From contig CAILUD010000188.1 of NCBI GenBank assembly GCA_903837285.1, forward strand, positions 1 to 41,771: 41,771 nt of DNA, read 5' to 3'. Origin of the DNA: an uncultured Bacteroidota bacterium (GTDB lineage: Bacteria > Bacteroidota > Bacteroidia > Bacteroidales > GWA2-32-17). The first letter of the stretch is position 1, and each line of letters opens with the position of its first letter. A program made the translations under genes and the position numbers. The notes under the pieces are model-generated. The model saw nothing but the letters and a program-made list of their open reading frames with translations, made no database searches and was not told the DNA's origin. Positions 1 to 8,377 of the stretch are shown here, one piece after another.

Positions 1-312
1 ATCTTAATAAAATTATTTTAAATTTTATAACTGTAATTGTAATGTTAATAAAATGAATAATTTATACTTGCGAATTTATGTTATTTTATGATTAAATAAG
101 AAATTCAATTTGTTAATAAAAAAGTAAATTTAAAATTTAACTAAAATGGCAATCAAAAAGTTAATTATTTAATTATTTGCTATTTTTGTAAGTTGCTTAA
201 AAACAGATATTCAACATGGCTAAATGTTTCTGTTTTCTGATTTTGATGATTTAATGATATAGATACTTATATATTCTAAAATGTCAATCAGTTATTTTGT
301 CAAGAATCTGAC
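1..312. other. AT-rich intergenic leader, no gene seen
   Basis: I see no credible reading frame, RNA gene or repeat here on either strand. It is very AT-rich and leads into the promoter of the acyl-CoA dehydrogenase gene. The upstream neighbour lies outside the window. Confidence 0.6.
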
Positions 313-343
313 TTTGTTTTTTACCATAATCCTTTTAAATTTG
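313..343 (+). promoter_or_regulatory. Bacteroidota-type promoter of the acyl-CoA dehydrogenase gene
   Basis: TTTG at 313-316 is followed by exactly 19 bases and then TAAATTTG at 336-343. This fits the Bacteroidota housekeeping consensus TTTG-N19-TAnnTTTG in both boxes and in spacing. It predicts a start of transcription near 349, about 20 bases before the ATG at 368. Confidence 0.65.
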
Positions 344-367
344 CAACCCTTAAAACATATATAATTG

Positions 368-2152
368 ATGGAAAATATTAAAGTATTAAAGGGAGGAGAA
401 TTTCTAATAACAGAGTCATCTGCAAAAGATGTTTTCATTCCAGAAGAGTTTAATGAAGAGCAGAAAATGATACTCGGAATGTGTCAGGATTTTTTAAAAC
501 AGGAAGTACATCCTTATCTTGAAAGAATTGATAGTATGGAGCCTGGATTAATGAGAAGTCTTGTTGCCAAATCAGGTGAGATGGGATTGTTGGGAATTTC
601 TGTTCCTGAAGAGTATGGTGGTTTCGGACAACCTTTTGTAACATCAATGATAGCTTCTGACGAATTAGGCGCAGGTTATTCATACGCAGTTGCTTTTTCT
701 GCTCATACTGGAATTGGAACTTTACCCATATTATATTATGGTACAGAAGAGCAGAAACAAAAATATTTGCCAAAATTAGCTAGTGGTGAGTGGGTTGGTT
801 CATATTGTTTAACTGAACCTAATGCAGGATCTGATGCAAACTCAGGCAGAACAAAAGCTGTTTTATCTGAAGATGGAAAAAATTATATTCTGAATGGTCA
901 GAAAATGTGGATCACTAATGGTGGTTTTGCAGATGTATTAACCGTATTTGCTAAAATTGATAACGATAAAATTTTAAGTGCATTTATAGTAGATCGCAAT
1001 TATCCCGGTATTACTTTTAATCCTGAGGAAAAGAAATTAGGCATAAAAGGTTCTTCAACTGTTCAGATTTTCTTTAATGATTGTGTTGTGCCAGTTGAAA
1101 ATTTATTAGGTAAAAGAGGTGAAGGTTTTCGTATTGCATTAAATATTTTACATATTGGACGTATTAAATTAGGAGCAAATGTATTAGGAGCATCCAGAAC
1201 AGCTATTTCAGAATCTGTAAAATATGCAAATGAAAGAAAACAGTTTGGAAATTTTATTTCAAACTTTGGTGCAATTAAATACAAATTAGGTGAGCAGGTT
1301 ATTCGCATGTTTGCCGCAGAAACAGCGCTTTATCGTACTAGTAAATATGTTGATGATACTATTAGTTTTAATATTGCTAATGGTATGGATAGAGTTAAAG
1401 CATACATGGATGCTTTAGGTGAATATGCAATGGAAGCAGCTATTTTAAAGGTACTGGGTTCAGAAGCTTTAGATTATATTGTTGATGAGGCTGTTCAAAT
1501 ACATGGTGGTATGGGGTACTCAGCTGAAATGGCTGTTGAACGTGGCTACCGTGATTCAAGAATAAACAGAATATTTGAAGGCACAAATGAAATAAATCGT
1601 TTAGTTGCAACAGATACCTTATTAAAACATGCTAAAAAATGTGATTCAGTAGTTTTTGGAATCGGTAAATCAGTATTTGAACAAATTGATAGCAATAATG
1701 AAAGCTCTACTTCTTATTCTGATTATTTTGAAAAGAAGCACTTTTATATCAGACAATTAAAGAAAGCTGTACTTCTTATTCTTAATCGTGCCTATGATGC
1801 AGTTGGAAAGCAATTTAACATTGAACAAGAAATAATGATGAGTATTTCAGACATGTCTATTCAGGCATATGCTGCTGAGTCTGTAGTTTTAAGAGTTGAG
1901 AAATTAAAATCTATAAAGAGCGAAGCAGATTTTTCTGTGTATGCTGATATTTGTGATGTTCATACTTATGAAACATCAAATAAATTATTTAAGGCAGGAA
2001 TGGACGCAATTAATTCATTTGCTCAAAATGATGAGTATATTAAACTTAAAAAAGGTTTACAGCAATTAACAAGTATTGAGCCTGTTAATATTAAGGAAGC
2101 AAGAAGACGGATTGCAAATAAACTGATAGAAGATAACGTTTATAAATTCTAA
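368..2152 (+). CDS. acyl-CoA dehydrogenase family protein
   Basis: FAD-dependent acyl-CoA dehydrogenase, expected to oxidise an acyl-CoA to the 2-enoyl-CoA and pass electrons to electron-transfer flavoprotein in the cytoplasm. The N-terminal helical domain, the middle beta domain (YCLTEPNAGSDA, then MWITNGG) and the C-terminal helical domain follow in order. The catalytic glutamate is expected in the IFEGTNEI motif, E404 counted from the ATG at 368. The protein is about 594 residues, longer than the ~380-residue short-chain enzymes. The extra ~160 C-terminal residues match the long VLCAD/ACAD9-like layout common in Bacteroidota. A TTG lies one codon upstream at 365, but ATG at 368 is the better start. 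A perfect promoter lies upstream and a hairpin terminator follows, so it is probably transcribed alone. The exact acyl chain cannot be read from sequence. Confidence 0.93.
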   Translation: MENIKVLKGGEFLITESSAKDVFIPEEFNEEQKMILGMCQDFLKQEVHPYLERIDSMEPGLMRSLVAKSGEMGLLGISVPEEYGGFGQPFVTSMIASDELGAGYSYAVAFSAHTGIGTLPILYYGTEEQKQKYLPKLASGEWVGSYCLTEPNAGSDANSGRTKAVLSEDGKNYILNGQKMWITNGGFADVLTVFAKIDNDKILSAFIVDRNYPGITFNPEEKKLGIKGSSTVQIFFNDCVVPVENLLGKRGEGFRIALNILHIGRIKLGANVLGASRTAISESVKYANERKQFGNFISNFGAIKYKLGEQVIRMFAAETALYRTSKYVDDTISFNIANGMDRVKAYMDALGEYAMEAAILKVLGSEALDYIVDEAVQIHGGMGYSAEMAVERGYRDSRINRIFEGTNEINRLVATDTLLKHAKKCDSVVFGIGKSVFEQIDSNNESSTSYSDYFEKKHFYIRQLKKAVLLILNRAYDAVGKQFNIEQEIMMSISDMSIQAYAAESVVLRVEKLKSIKSEADFSVYADICDVHTYETSNKLFKAGMDAINSFAQNDEYIKLKKGLQQLTSIEPVNIKEARRRIANKLIEDNVYKF

Positions 2153-2161
2153 AATAATTTG

Positions 2162-2190
2162 AAAAAGACGTCTTAAGACGTTTTTTTTTT
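2162..2190 (+). terminator. Rho-independent terminator after the acyl-CoA dehydrogenase gene
   Basis: The perfect palindrome ACGTCTTAAGACGT at 2168-2181 is preceded by AAAAAG and followed by a run of T to 2190. This gives a stem flanked by an A-tract and a U-tract, ten bases after the stop codon, and separates this gene from cysQ. Confidence 0.8.
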
Positions 2191-2208
2191 GCTCTTAAAT
2201 ATAATAAT

Positions 2209-3006
2209 ATGTTGAATAATTTACTCGTATTAGCTGTAAATGCTTCGTTAAACGCTGGTAAAGCAATACTCGAAGTTTATAAAAATGAAAAAATTGAAGC
2301 AGAATTAAAAGATGATAATTCTCCTTTAACTCTTGCAGATAAAAATGCTCATTTAGAAATTATTAAAATTTTAGAGAATACAAATATTCCTGTTTTAAGT
2401 GAAGAGGGTAGACATATTTCATTTGAAGAAAGAAAAAATTGGGAATATCTTTGGATAGTTGATCCACTGGATGGAACAAAAGAATTTATAAATCGCAATG
2501 GTGATTTTACAGTAAATATTGCCCTGATAAAAAACCAGGAACCTGTTCTTGGAGTTGTTTATGTTCCCGTTTCTGGGCAAATTTATTTCTCGGTAAAAGG
2601 GGAAGGAGCTTACGCTACAATACTTCATTATACCGAAATGTTTAATTCTGATTATAAGAAATATACAAAGATTCCAAACCGCGCGAAGAGGGAAGGTTAC
2701 GTGGCGGTAGCTAGCCGTTCGCACATGAATTCTGAAACAAAAGACTATATTAGTAATCTTGAGAAATCTAAAGGAAAAATTGAATTGCAATCTCGCGGAA
2801 GCTCATTAAAAATTTGTATGGTTGCCGAAGATGAAGCAGATATTTATCCCAGATTTGGTCCAACTATGGAGTGGGATACTGCCGCTGGTCATGCTATAGC
2901 AATTGAAGCTGGTTGCACTTTTATACAAGCCGATGAAACAACCCCTTTTATTTATAACAAAGAAAATTTATTAAACCCATATTTTATAGTTAAAAGAGAG
3001 ATTTAG
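2209..3006 (+). CDS. cysQ: 3'(2'),5'-bisphosphate nucleotidase CysQ
   Basis: Member of the inositol monophosphatase superfamily. It is expected to hydrolyse 3'-phosphoadenosine 5'-phosphate (PAP) to AMP, removing the by-product of sulfate activation and sulfotransfer. The metal-binding motifs are in order: the acidic pair in SEEGR (E65, E66), DPLDGTKEF from D85, and EWDTAAGHA with D223. The length of 265 residues is normal for CysQ. No sulfate-assimilation genes are adjacent, so its pathway is inferred from the family. The MFS transporter follows 37 bases later on the same strand and may be co-transcribed. Inositol-phosphatase activity is the main alternative, but DPLDGTKEF is typical of the CysQ branch. 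Confidence 0.9.
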   Translation: MLNNLLVLAVNASLNAGKAILEVYKNEKIEAELKDDNSPLTLADKNAHLEIIKILENTNIPVLSEEGRHISFEERKNWEYLWIVDPLDGTKEFINRNGDFTVNIALIKNQEPVLGVVYVPVSGQIYFSVKGEGAYATILHYTEMFNSDYKKYTKIPNRAKREGYVAVASRSHMNSETKDYISNLEKSKGKIELQSRGSSLKICMVAEDEADIYPRFGPTMEWDTAAGHAIAIEAGCTFIQADETTPFIYNKENLLNPYFIVKREI

Positions 3007-3043
3007 TTATCTGATTACAAATTTTAATAAACAAAGCGTTTAA

Positions 3044-4480
3044 ATGTCTGGCTTTTTAAAAACTGTAAAAACTTTACCAAAAACTTTTTGGGCAGCTAAT
3101 ACTTTAGAGTTATTTGAGCGATGGGCTTATTATGGTCTTTTTAATTTATTGGCAATATATCTTACAAATTCAACTATTACAGGTGCATTAGGATTTTCTC
3201 AGGTTGAAAAAGGTATGATAATGGGAATTGTAAATGCCATTCTTTATTTTCTTCCAATTATTACTGGTTCTATTGCAGATAAGTTTGGTTATAAAAAAGT
3301 TTTAATAATTGCTTTTGTTATTCTTTCTTCTGGATATTATGTTATGGGTTTAGTAACATCTTTTGCTGCTGTATTTCTTGCTTTTTTGTATGTAGCAGTT
3401 GGAGCAGCTTTATTTAAACCAATTATTTCTGCAACTATAGCTAAAACTACAAATGAATCTAATGCAAGTCTTGGTTTTGGAATATTTTATATGATGATAA
3501 ATATTGGTGGGTTAATAGGGCCATTTACTGCATCATATTTAAGAGAAATAAGCTGGAATTATATGTTTTTAATGTCATCTGGAGCTATACTGCTTAACCT
3601 TTTGATTGTAATCTTATTCTTTAAAGAACCAGTGAGAGTTCAAAATACAGAATCTTTAGCAAAAAGTTTGGGCACGGTGTTTAGAAATATTTTCATGGTG
3701 CTTAAAGATTTTAAATTTGTTTCATTTTTGCTTATTATTGTGGGCGCATGGACAGTTTATTGGCAATATTTTTATAGTCTACCAGTTTTTATTGAGCAAT
3801 GGGTTGATACAGCACCAATGTATAATGCATTATATTCAGTATGGCCAGGCTTTGCAAAAGCAATAGGTACAGCAGATGGACTAATTCTTACTGAAAAAAT
3901 TATTGCGATGGATGCATTTTTTATTGTTGCATTTCAGGTAATGGTTAGCTACGTTGTTATGAAGTTAAAACCGTTGTCATCAATGACAATTGGAATACTT
4001 ATTAATTCATTAGGTCTTGTTCTAATGGTTTTAACACGTAACCCATTTTTTGTATTAACATCAATTATTATATTCTCAATAGGAGAGATGACATTTTCTC
4101 CAAAAATATTAGAATATATAGGAGGAATAGCACCTAAAGACAAAGCTGCATTATATATGGGAACGCAGTTTTTACCAATTGCATTAGGTAATTTTTTTGG
4201 AGGATTTATTTCAGGAGGTGTTTACCTAAATCTTTCAGATAAATTTGAAATGATAAAGAAAATGTTTCCAGAATTATCGTCTTTAAATCTGACAAATGAA
4301 CAATTAACCGAAAAAGCTATTTTATTGTTAAATACAGATTCTAAAGGTTTAAATGAATTGTTATGGAATACATATCATCCATATATGTTTGGTGCTGTAC
4401 TTCTGGGATTAGGTATTGTAACAGTAATCCTTCTGTTTTTATATGACAGAAAATATAAAAAAGAGGTAATAAATATCTGA
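3044..4480 (+). CDS. POT/PTR-like MFS transporter, probable oligopeptide:proton symporter
   Basis: Inner-membrane protein of 478 residues with about 12 hydrophobic segments. The first helix carries ELFERWAYYGLFNLLAIYL, which resembles the ExxER(F/Y)xYYG motif of proton-dependent oligopeptide transporters. IADKFGYKKVLI after helix 2-3 is the usual MFS loop motif A. Long polar stretches near residues 250-275 and 400-440 are loops between helices. The peptide substrate is inferred only from the family; nearby peptidases (M6, S46) would fit peptide use, but they are far away and not in an operon with it. It converges with the small minus-strand gene, the two stop codons being only 2 bases apart. 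Confidence 0.82.
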   Translation: MSGFLKTVKTLPKTFWAANTLELFERWAYYGLFNLLAIYLTNSTITGALGFSQVEKGMIMGIVNAILYFLPIITGSIADKFGYKKVLIIAFVILSSGYYVMGLVTSFAAVFLAFLYVAVGAALFKPIISATIAKTTNESNASLGFGIFYMMINIGGLIGPFTASYLREISWNYMFLMSSGAILLNLLIVILFFKEPVRVQNTESLAKSLGTVFRNIFMVLKDFKFVSFLLIIVGAWTVYWQYFYSLPVFIEQWVDTAPMYNALYSVWPGFAKAIGTADGLILTEKIIAMDAFFIVAFQVMVSYVVMKLKPLSSMTIGILINSLGLVLMVLTRNPFFVLTSIIIFSIGEMTFSPKILEYIGGIAPKDKAALYMGTQFLPIALGNFFGGFISGGVYLNLSDKFEMIKKMFPELSSLNLTNEQLTEKAILLLNTDSKGLNELLWNTYHPYMFGAVLLGLGIVTVILLFLYDRKYKKEVINI

Positions 4481-4482
4481 AT

Positions 4483-4764
4483 TTAAAACTGAGTTTTATA
4501 TATCCAAACTGCAGCAATAATAACAACTGCAACTGCTAATATTATTAATACAGTTTTAGTTTCAAAACCTTTTTTATTCGTAACTAATGCAAGTTTTTCA
4601 TTAACTAACTTATCATTAAAATGCATTTCAAGTGCTTCATTATAATGTTCTCTGGAAGCCATATATTGATGAATATTAAATAAATCATCGCCACGACGAA
4701 TGCAATCATTGAATTTTATTTCTTCAGGACTTAAGTGTTCGTTTTCCTCATGATGGTGAGCCAT
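4483..4764 (-). CDS. small TPR-like protein with C-terminal membrane anchor
   Basis: Unrecognised 93-residue protein. The N-terminus is His/Glu-rich (MAHHHEENEHLSPEE). Residues about 15-60 look like one and a half TPR helices, with the typical pattern of a small residue and EALEMH. Residues about 70-90 form a single hydrophobic helix (VLIILAVAVVIIAAVWIY) with a lysine just before and a short tail after. It would be tail-anchored in the inner membrane with the helical part in the cytoplasm. It is a convergent neighbour of the transporter gene and lies downstream of RNase HI on the same strand. It could be a scaffold for a larger complex, but the sequence does not show a partner. Confidence 0.6.
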   Translation of the reverse strand: MAHHHEENEHLSPEEIKFNDCIRRGDDLFNIHQYMASREHYNEALEMHFNDKLVNEKLALVTNKKGFETKTVLIILAVAVVIIAAVWIYKTQF

Positions 4765-4811
4765 AATTCTTATATTAAATGTGTTTATTTAAAAATATAT
4801 AAAGCATAAAA

Positions 4812-4845
4812 TTAATAGTATTTTGTATTAATACAAAATTATTAA
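4812..4845 (-). terminator. possible AT-rich hairpin downstream of RNase HI
   Basis: The arms TTAATAGTATTTTGTAT (4812-4828) and ATACAAAATTATTAA (4831-4845) pair almost perfectly, with a two-base bulge. It lies about 80 bases after the RNase HI stop codon on the minus strand and before the next minus-strand gene. It has no clear U-run, so the terminator call is tentative. Confidence 0.35.
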
Positions 4846-4922
4846 AAAGATAGATATGTTAATCTGAAAAGAATCATGGTACTAATTATAGATAAGATTG
4901 TTAAACAAATATTTTTCCTGAA

Positions 4923-5393
4923 TTAATTGTGGTAAACTGCATCTCTAACAATTTGACGAGCCAACTTATCAACTTCAATATTATAGTTAATGTTTTCTAA
5001 TTCTGCTCTTTGATGTGCTTTGACTTTTACAAATTCAATTTTGTAAGTTTCAATTTTATTAATTAATGCTTCAATTAAATCATTGTTATGTAATAAATAT
5101 CCCTTTTTTGTAATAAAATTATTCTTTTTTAATTTTTCCATTCTTTCAGGAATTCTAAAAACATATTGGCTGTCAGTATGTATTACCAAAGAAATGTTTT
5201 TATGTTTTTCATGTGCAAATTCAATAGCTCTTATTACTGCTAATAGCTCCATTCTATTGTGAGTAGTGTTAATCTCTTTTCCTTTTAAAATAATTTTTTC
5301 GTTTTCGAATAATAATATAGCAGCCCAACCACCAATATTTAATTGAGGATGACAGCTTCCGTCTGTAAATATATTAATTATTTTTTTTGTCAT
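4923..5393 (-). CDS. rnhA: ribonuclease HI
   Basis: Cleaves the RNA strand of RNA-DNA hybrids in the cytoplasm (R-loops, Okazaki primers). The family's four acidic residues are present in order: D11 in FTDGSC, E49 in NRMELLA, D74 in HTDSQY and D142 in VDKLAR. The flexible-loop histidine H127 lies in KVKAHQRA. The length of 156 residues is typical. The gene diverges from the DEAD-box helicase gene, from which 156 bases separate it. A -7-like box (TAATTTTG read on the minus strand, 5401-5408) lies just upstream of the ATG, without an obvious -33 box. Both genes act on RNA structures, but the divergence alone does not prove shared control. Confidence 0.93.
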   Translation of the reverse strand: MTKKIINIFTDGSCHPQLNIGGWAAILLFENEKIILKGKEINTTHNRMELLAVIRAIEFAHEKHKNISLVIHTDSQYVFRIPERMEKLKKNNFITKKGYLLHNNDLIEALINKIETYKIEFVKVKAHQRAELENINYNIEVDKLARQIVRDAVYHN

Positions 5394-5519
5394 TTTATTG
5401 CAAAATTAGGCAAATTGTTAAGAAGTTTTACTTGCATGTACAAAATTAGATTCTTATGTCAATAATGATAAAATAAAATTGATTATTTTAAAATACTGCA
5501 ACTTAACGCAGATTCTAAC

Positions 5520-5527
5520 TACCTTTG
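5520..5527 (+). promoter_or_regulatory. -7 box upstream of the DEAD-box helicase gene
   Basis: TACCTTTG matches the Bacteroidota -7 consensus TAnnTTTG exactly and lies 22 bases upstream of the GTG start at 5550. I find no matching TTTG at the expected -33 position. Confidence 0.45.
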
Positions 5528-5549
5528 CAATTGATTAAAAAATAAAATT

Positions 5550-6893
5550 GTGACTTTTGAAGAATTAAACCTAAATGCTACTTTATTAAAGGCATTATCA
5601 GAATTAGAATATGTGTATCCTACACCAATTCAGGAAAAAGCGTTTCCTATAATAATGTCGGGTAGAAATGTTGTAGGAATTGCACAAACGGGTACTGGTA
5701 AAACATTTGCATATTTATTGCCAATGTTAAGGCAGTTATCATTCTCTGACCAAAAAGATCCCCGAATATTGATTTTAGCACCTACTCGCGAACTTGTAAT
5801 TCAGATTTTAAATGAAATAAAAAAACTAACTGCATATACTCAAATAAGATCGGGAGGAATTTATGGAGGTACAAATATTAATACTCAAAAACAGCTTATT
5901 TATAGCGGAATAGATATTTTAGTTGCTACTCCAGGCAGATTAATTGATTTGGCTTTTACGGGTGTTTTGCGTTTAAAGAGTATTCAAAAACTGGTAATCG
6001 ATGAAGTTGATGAAATGCTAAGTCTTGGTTTTCGTGCTCAGTTAACTAGTTTATTGGGTTTGTTACCTCAAAAAAGACAAACTTTAATGTTTTCGGCAAC
6101 ACTTACTCAAGATGTTGAGACATTTATTATAGATGCTATTCCAATACCACTTAAAATTGAAATTGCTCCACATGGTACTCCAATAGAAAAAATCATACAA
6201 AAAGCTTATCATATTCCAAATTTCAACACAAAAGTTAATCTTTTAAAACTGTTGCTTTCTAAAGATGATGAGTATAGTAAAGTGCTTATTTTTGTTGATT
6301 CCAAAAAATTAGCTGATAGATTATTTGATCAGATGGATAAAATATTTCCAAATTTATTTGGTGTTATTCATTCAAATAAATCTCATAACAATAGACTGAA
6401 TGCATTAAAGCTTTTTCAGGAGGGTAGTCATAAATATTTAATTGCAACAGATATTATTGCCCGTGGAATGGATATTACTGATGTTTCGCACGTAATTAAT
6501 TTTGATATGCCAGAAGTTCCTGGTGATTATATTCATCGTATTGGTAGAACTGGTAGAGCAGAGAAAGCAGGTATTGCAATATCTTTTGTAAATAAAATTG
6601 AGCAAGAATATCAGGATGAGATTGAGAAATTAATGAGGAAGAAAATTCCAAACGAGTTGTTACCAGAAAACCTTATTATCTCAAAAATTTTTAATGACGA
6701 CGAAAAACCTGCAAATTTATTTGATAAGAACTACCATAAAGAGCCTTCAATAAAGGGTTCGAAGGGGGCTTTTCATGAGAAAAAGGATAAAAACAAGAAA
6801 GTAAATTTGGGTGGTCCAGGAAAAAGAAATCCTAAATTTAGTAAATCAGGCAAGCTTAATAAACAGAGAAATACTGGTAAAACAAGGTTTTAA
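5550..6893 (+). CDS. DEAD-box ATP-dependent RNA helicase (RhlE-like)
   Basis: Cytoplasmic RNA helicase of 447 residues, expected to unwind short RNA duplexes in ribosome assembly or mRNA turnover. The motifs appear in order: Q-motif region (YPTPIQ), Walker A AQTGTGKT at 45-52, PTREL, GG, motif II, SATL, and the C-terminal RecA-like domain with IATDIIARGMD and HRIGRTGR. Motif II reads DEVD (151-154), not DEAD. The alanine-to-valine change is at a tolerated position and both acidic catalytic residues remain. The tail after about residue 385 is basic, rich in K, G and N, and probably binds RNA. It starts at GTG 5550, the only start in good register with the family's TFEEL-type N-terminus. Confidence 0.9.
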   Translation: MTFEELNLNATLLKALSELEYVYPTPIQEKAFPIIMSGRNVVGIAQTGTGKTFAYLLPMLRQLSFSDQKDPRILILAPTRELVIQILNEIKKLTAYTQIRSGGIYGGTNINTQKQLIYSGIDILVATPGRLIDLAFTGVLRLKSIQKLVIDEVDEMLSLGFRAQLTSLLGLLPQKRQTLMFSATLTQDVETFIIDAIPIPLKIEIAPHGTPIEKIIQKAYHIPNFNTKVNLLKLLLSKDDEYSKVLIFVDSKKLADRLFDQMDKIFPNLFGVIHSNKSHNNRLNALKLFQEGSHKYLIATDIIARGMDITDVSHVINFDMPEVPGDYIHRIGRTGRAEKAGIAISFVNKIEQEYQDEIEKLMRKKIPNELLPENLIISKIFNDDEKPANLFDKNYHKEPSIKGSKGAFHEKKDKNKKVNLGGPGKRNPKFSKSGKLNKQRNTGKTRF

Positions 6894-6926
6894 TCTGAGA
6901 AATATTTAATGTTAGCAGAATTTGTT

Positions 6927-6943
6927 CCCCTCCAGTGGAGGGG
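6927..6943. repeat. GC-rich palindrome at the edge of the DUF559 module
   Basis: CCCCTCCAGTGGAGGGG is a perfect 17-base palindrome (8-base arms around one G). Its GC content contrasts sharply with the surrounding DNA. It marks the left edge of the foreign-looking stretch that ends just after the endonuclease gene. Confidence 0.6.
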
Positions 6944-6948
6944 TCGGC

Positions 6949-7145
6949 CAATGTCATTGACTTAAGCTCAGACTTCCTCTAGTTCTCGATTGAACTCGAA
7001 CAAGCATTATAGTTATAGCTCCAAGCTCCTTTGCTGAGGATAAACAAATTCTATTTGCTTCTTCGTCCGCCGCGGCGGAGCGAAGCGTATCGAGAAGTTA
7101 GCAAATGGGTTAACGAAATGAAATTTTCTTAAGTCAATGACATAT
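6949..7145. mobile_element. MITE-like element with terminal inverted repeats and target duplication
   Basis: Non-coding element of 197 bases. ATGTCATTGACTTAAG at 6951-6966 is repeated inverted at 7128-7143 without a mismatch. AGGGGTCGGC occurs directly on both sides, at 6939-6948 and 7146-7155, as expected for a 10-base target-site duplication. Inside lies a strong GC hairpin around TCCGCCGCGGCGGA, flanked by CTTCG and CGAAG. There is no transposase, so it must have been moved in trans. The 10-base duplication would fit a DDE transposase such as one of the IS4 group, but the family is inference. Confidence 0.75.
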
Positions 7146-7176
7146 AGGGGTCGGCGGGGGCAGGTCAACACGAAAT

Positions 7177-7617
7177 ATGAAACGCAAAATATTGCCATAT
7201 AACCCAATTTTAAAGGAGCTTGCTAAAAAGCTTCGAAGGAATATGACATTTTCTGAAGTATTGTTATGGAATGAGCTAAAACAAAAGAAAATGCTGGAAA
7301 TGGATTTTGATAGACAGAGACCTATATTAAATTATATAGTTGATTTTTATTGTAAAGATTTAATGCTTGCAATAGAAGTTGATGGAGGTAGTCATAATCA
7401 GAAGTTTGAGCAAGACCAAAAAAGACAACAAGAATTAGAAAATATAGGAGTTCGATTTTTAAGATTTGATAATTTAGAAGTTAAAAAAGATATGAATAAT
7501 GTTCTGAGAATAATTCAGTTTTGGATACTTGAAGAAATAAAAAAGAATGGGTTTGTGGGGAGAGAAGGTGAGGCGGGAGTACCCACCCCTGGCTTCTCAA
7601 CGGAGGGAAAAAGATAA
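7177..7617 (+). CDS. DUF559 (Vsr-like) solo endonuclease
   Basis: Small protein of 146 residues of the DUF559 family, related in fold to the very-short-patch-repair endonuclease Vsr and the PD-(D/E)XK nucleases. Recognisable parts are the leader with ARKLR-type spacing (LAKKLRRNMTFSEVLLWNEL), then RQRPILNYIVDFYC, LAIEVDGGSH and RFLRFDNLEV. The candidate active-site residues are the conserved E/D and H in these motifs. No methyltransferase or restriction partner is adjacent. The gene lies inside GC-rich flanks, and the last ~20 codons (VGREGEAGVPTPGFSTEG) are themselves read through such repeat DNA. Its stop abuts the tpiA stop with no spacer. DUF559 genes are often scattered as solo copies, which fits a mobile or selfish module. 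Confidence 0.82.
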   Translation: MKRKILPYNPILKELAKKLRRNMTFSEVLLWNELKQKKMLEMDFDRQRPILNYIVDFYCKDLMLAIEVDGGSHNQKFEQDQKRQQELENIGVRFLRFDNLEVKKDMNNVLRIIQFWILEEIKKNGFVGREGEAGVPTPGFSTEGKR

Positions 7618-8376
7618 TTACAAAGCTTTAATTATCTCAATAAATTCAGCAGATTTTAACGAAGCACCACCAACTAATCCACCATCTACATCTGTTTGGG
7701 AGAATAATTCTTTTGCATTTGCTGCATTACAACTACCACCATATAAAATTGAGGTTTCGTTGGCAATTGTTACTCCATATTTTTCTGTAATTAATTTACG
7801 AATAAATGCATGCATTTCCTGTGCCTGAGCAGGCGATGCTGTTTTGCCTGTACCTATAGCCCAAACTGGTTCGTAAGCAATTACCACTTTGCAAAAATCT
7901 TCTGCACTTAGCTCAAATAATCCTTCAGTTAATTGCTTCTTAACAACGTTAAATTGATTTTCCGATTCACGTTCTTGTAACAATTCACCGCAACAGTAAA
8001 TAGGTAATAACGAATTTTTTAAACAGAGCTTTACTTTTGTTAAAAGTGTATTATTGTCTTCGTTAAAATACTGACGGCGTTCAGAGTGCCCGATAATAAC
8101 GTAGTGTGCGCCAATTGAGCTAATCATTTCTGCAGAAACTTCGCCTGTGTATGCACCTTTCTCCCATGCAGCGCAATTCTGTGATGAAACAGAAATTTTA
8201 GTACTGTCAACCTCTTTTATTATTGAGGCTAAATGGGTGAATGGGGGTGCAATAATAACTTTGTTATTTCCTAAATTAAAGTTCAATAAAAACTCGTTAA
8301 GCTCTTTTGCGAGTTTAATACCATCATTTAAGTTGGTATTCATTTTCCAGTTTCCTGCAGCAATATTTTTTCTCAT
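7618..8376 (-). CDS. tpiA: triosephosphate isomerase
   Basis: Interconverts dihydroxyacetone phosphate and glyceraldehyde 3-phosphate in glycolysis and gluconeogenesis; cytoplasmic TIM barrel. The catalytic residues are present: K11 in GNWKMN, H97 in IIGHSERR and E169 in [15 protein letters not shown], the flexible-loop motif. The phosphate-binding GGASL segment is near the end. The length of 252 residues is normal. Its start follows the stop of the DoxX-like gene with one base between them (TAAaATG), so the two are probably translated from one message. The pairing of a DoxX-like gene with tpiA is a recurring Bacteroidota neighbourhood. Confidence 0.96.
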   Translation of the reverse strand: MRKNIAAGNWKMNTNLNDGIKLAKELNEFLLNFNLGNNKVIIAPPFTHLASIIKEVDSTKISVSSQNCAAWEKGAYTGEVSAEMISSIGAHYVIIGHSERRQYFNEDNNTLLTKVKLCLKNSLLPIYCCGELLQERESENQFNVVKKQLTEGLFELSAEDFCKVVIAYEPVWAIGTGKTASPAQAQEMHAFIRKLITEKYGVTIANETSILYGGSCNAANAKELFSQTDVDGGLVGGASLKSAEFIEIIKAL

Positions 8377-8377
8377 T

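Noticed and set aside
7013-7207. 64-residue minus-strand open frame in the MITE and its flank
   Set aside because: It crosses the inverted repeat end and the DUF559 start region and has no recognisable protein features.
7547-7828. 93-residue plus-strand open frame
   Set aside because: It overlaps the end of the DUF559 gene and then runs antisense to tpiA; it is a shadow of both.
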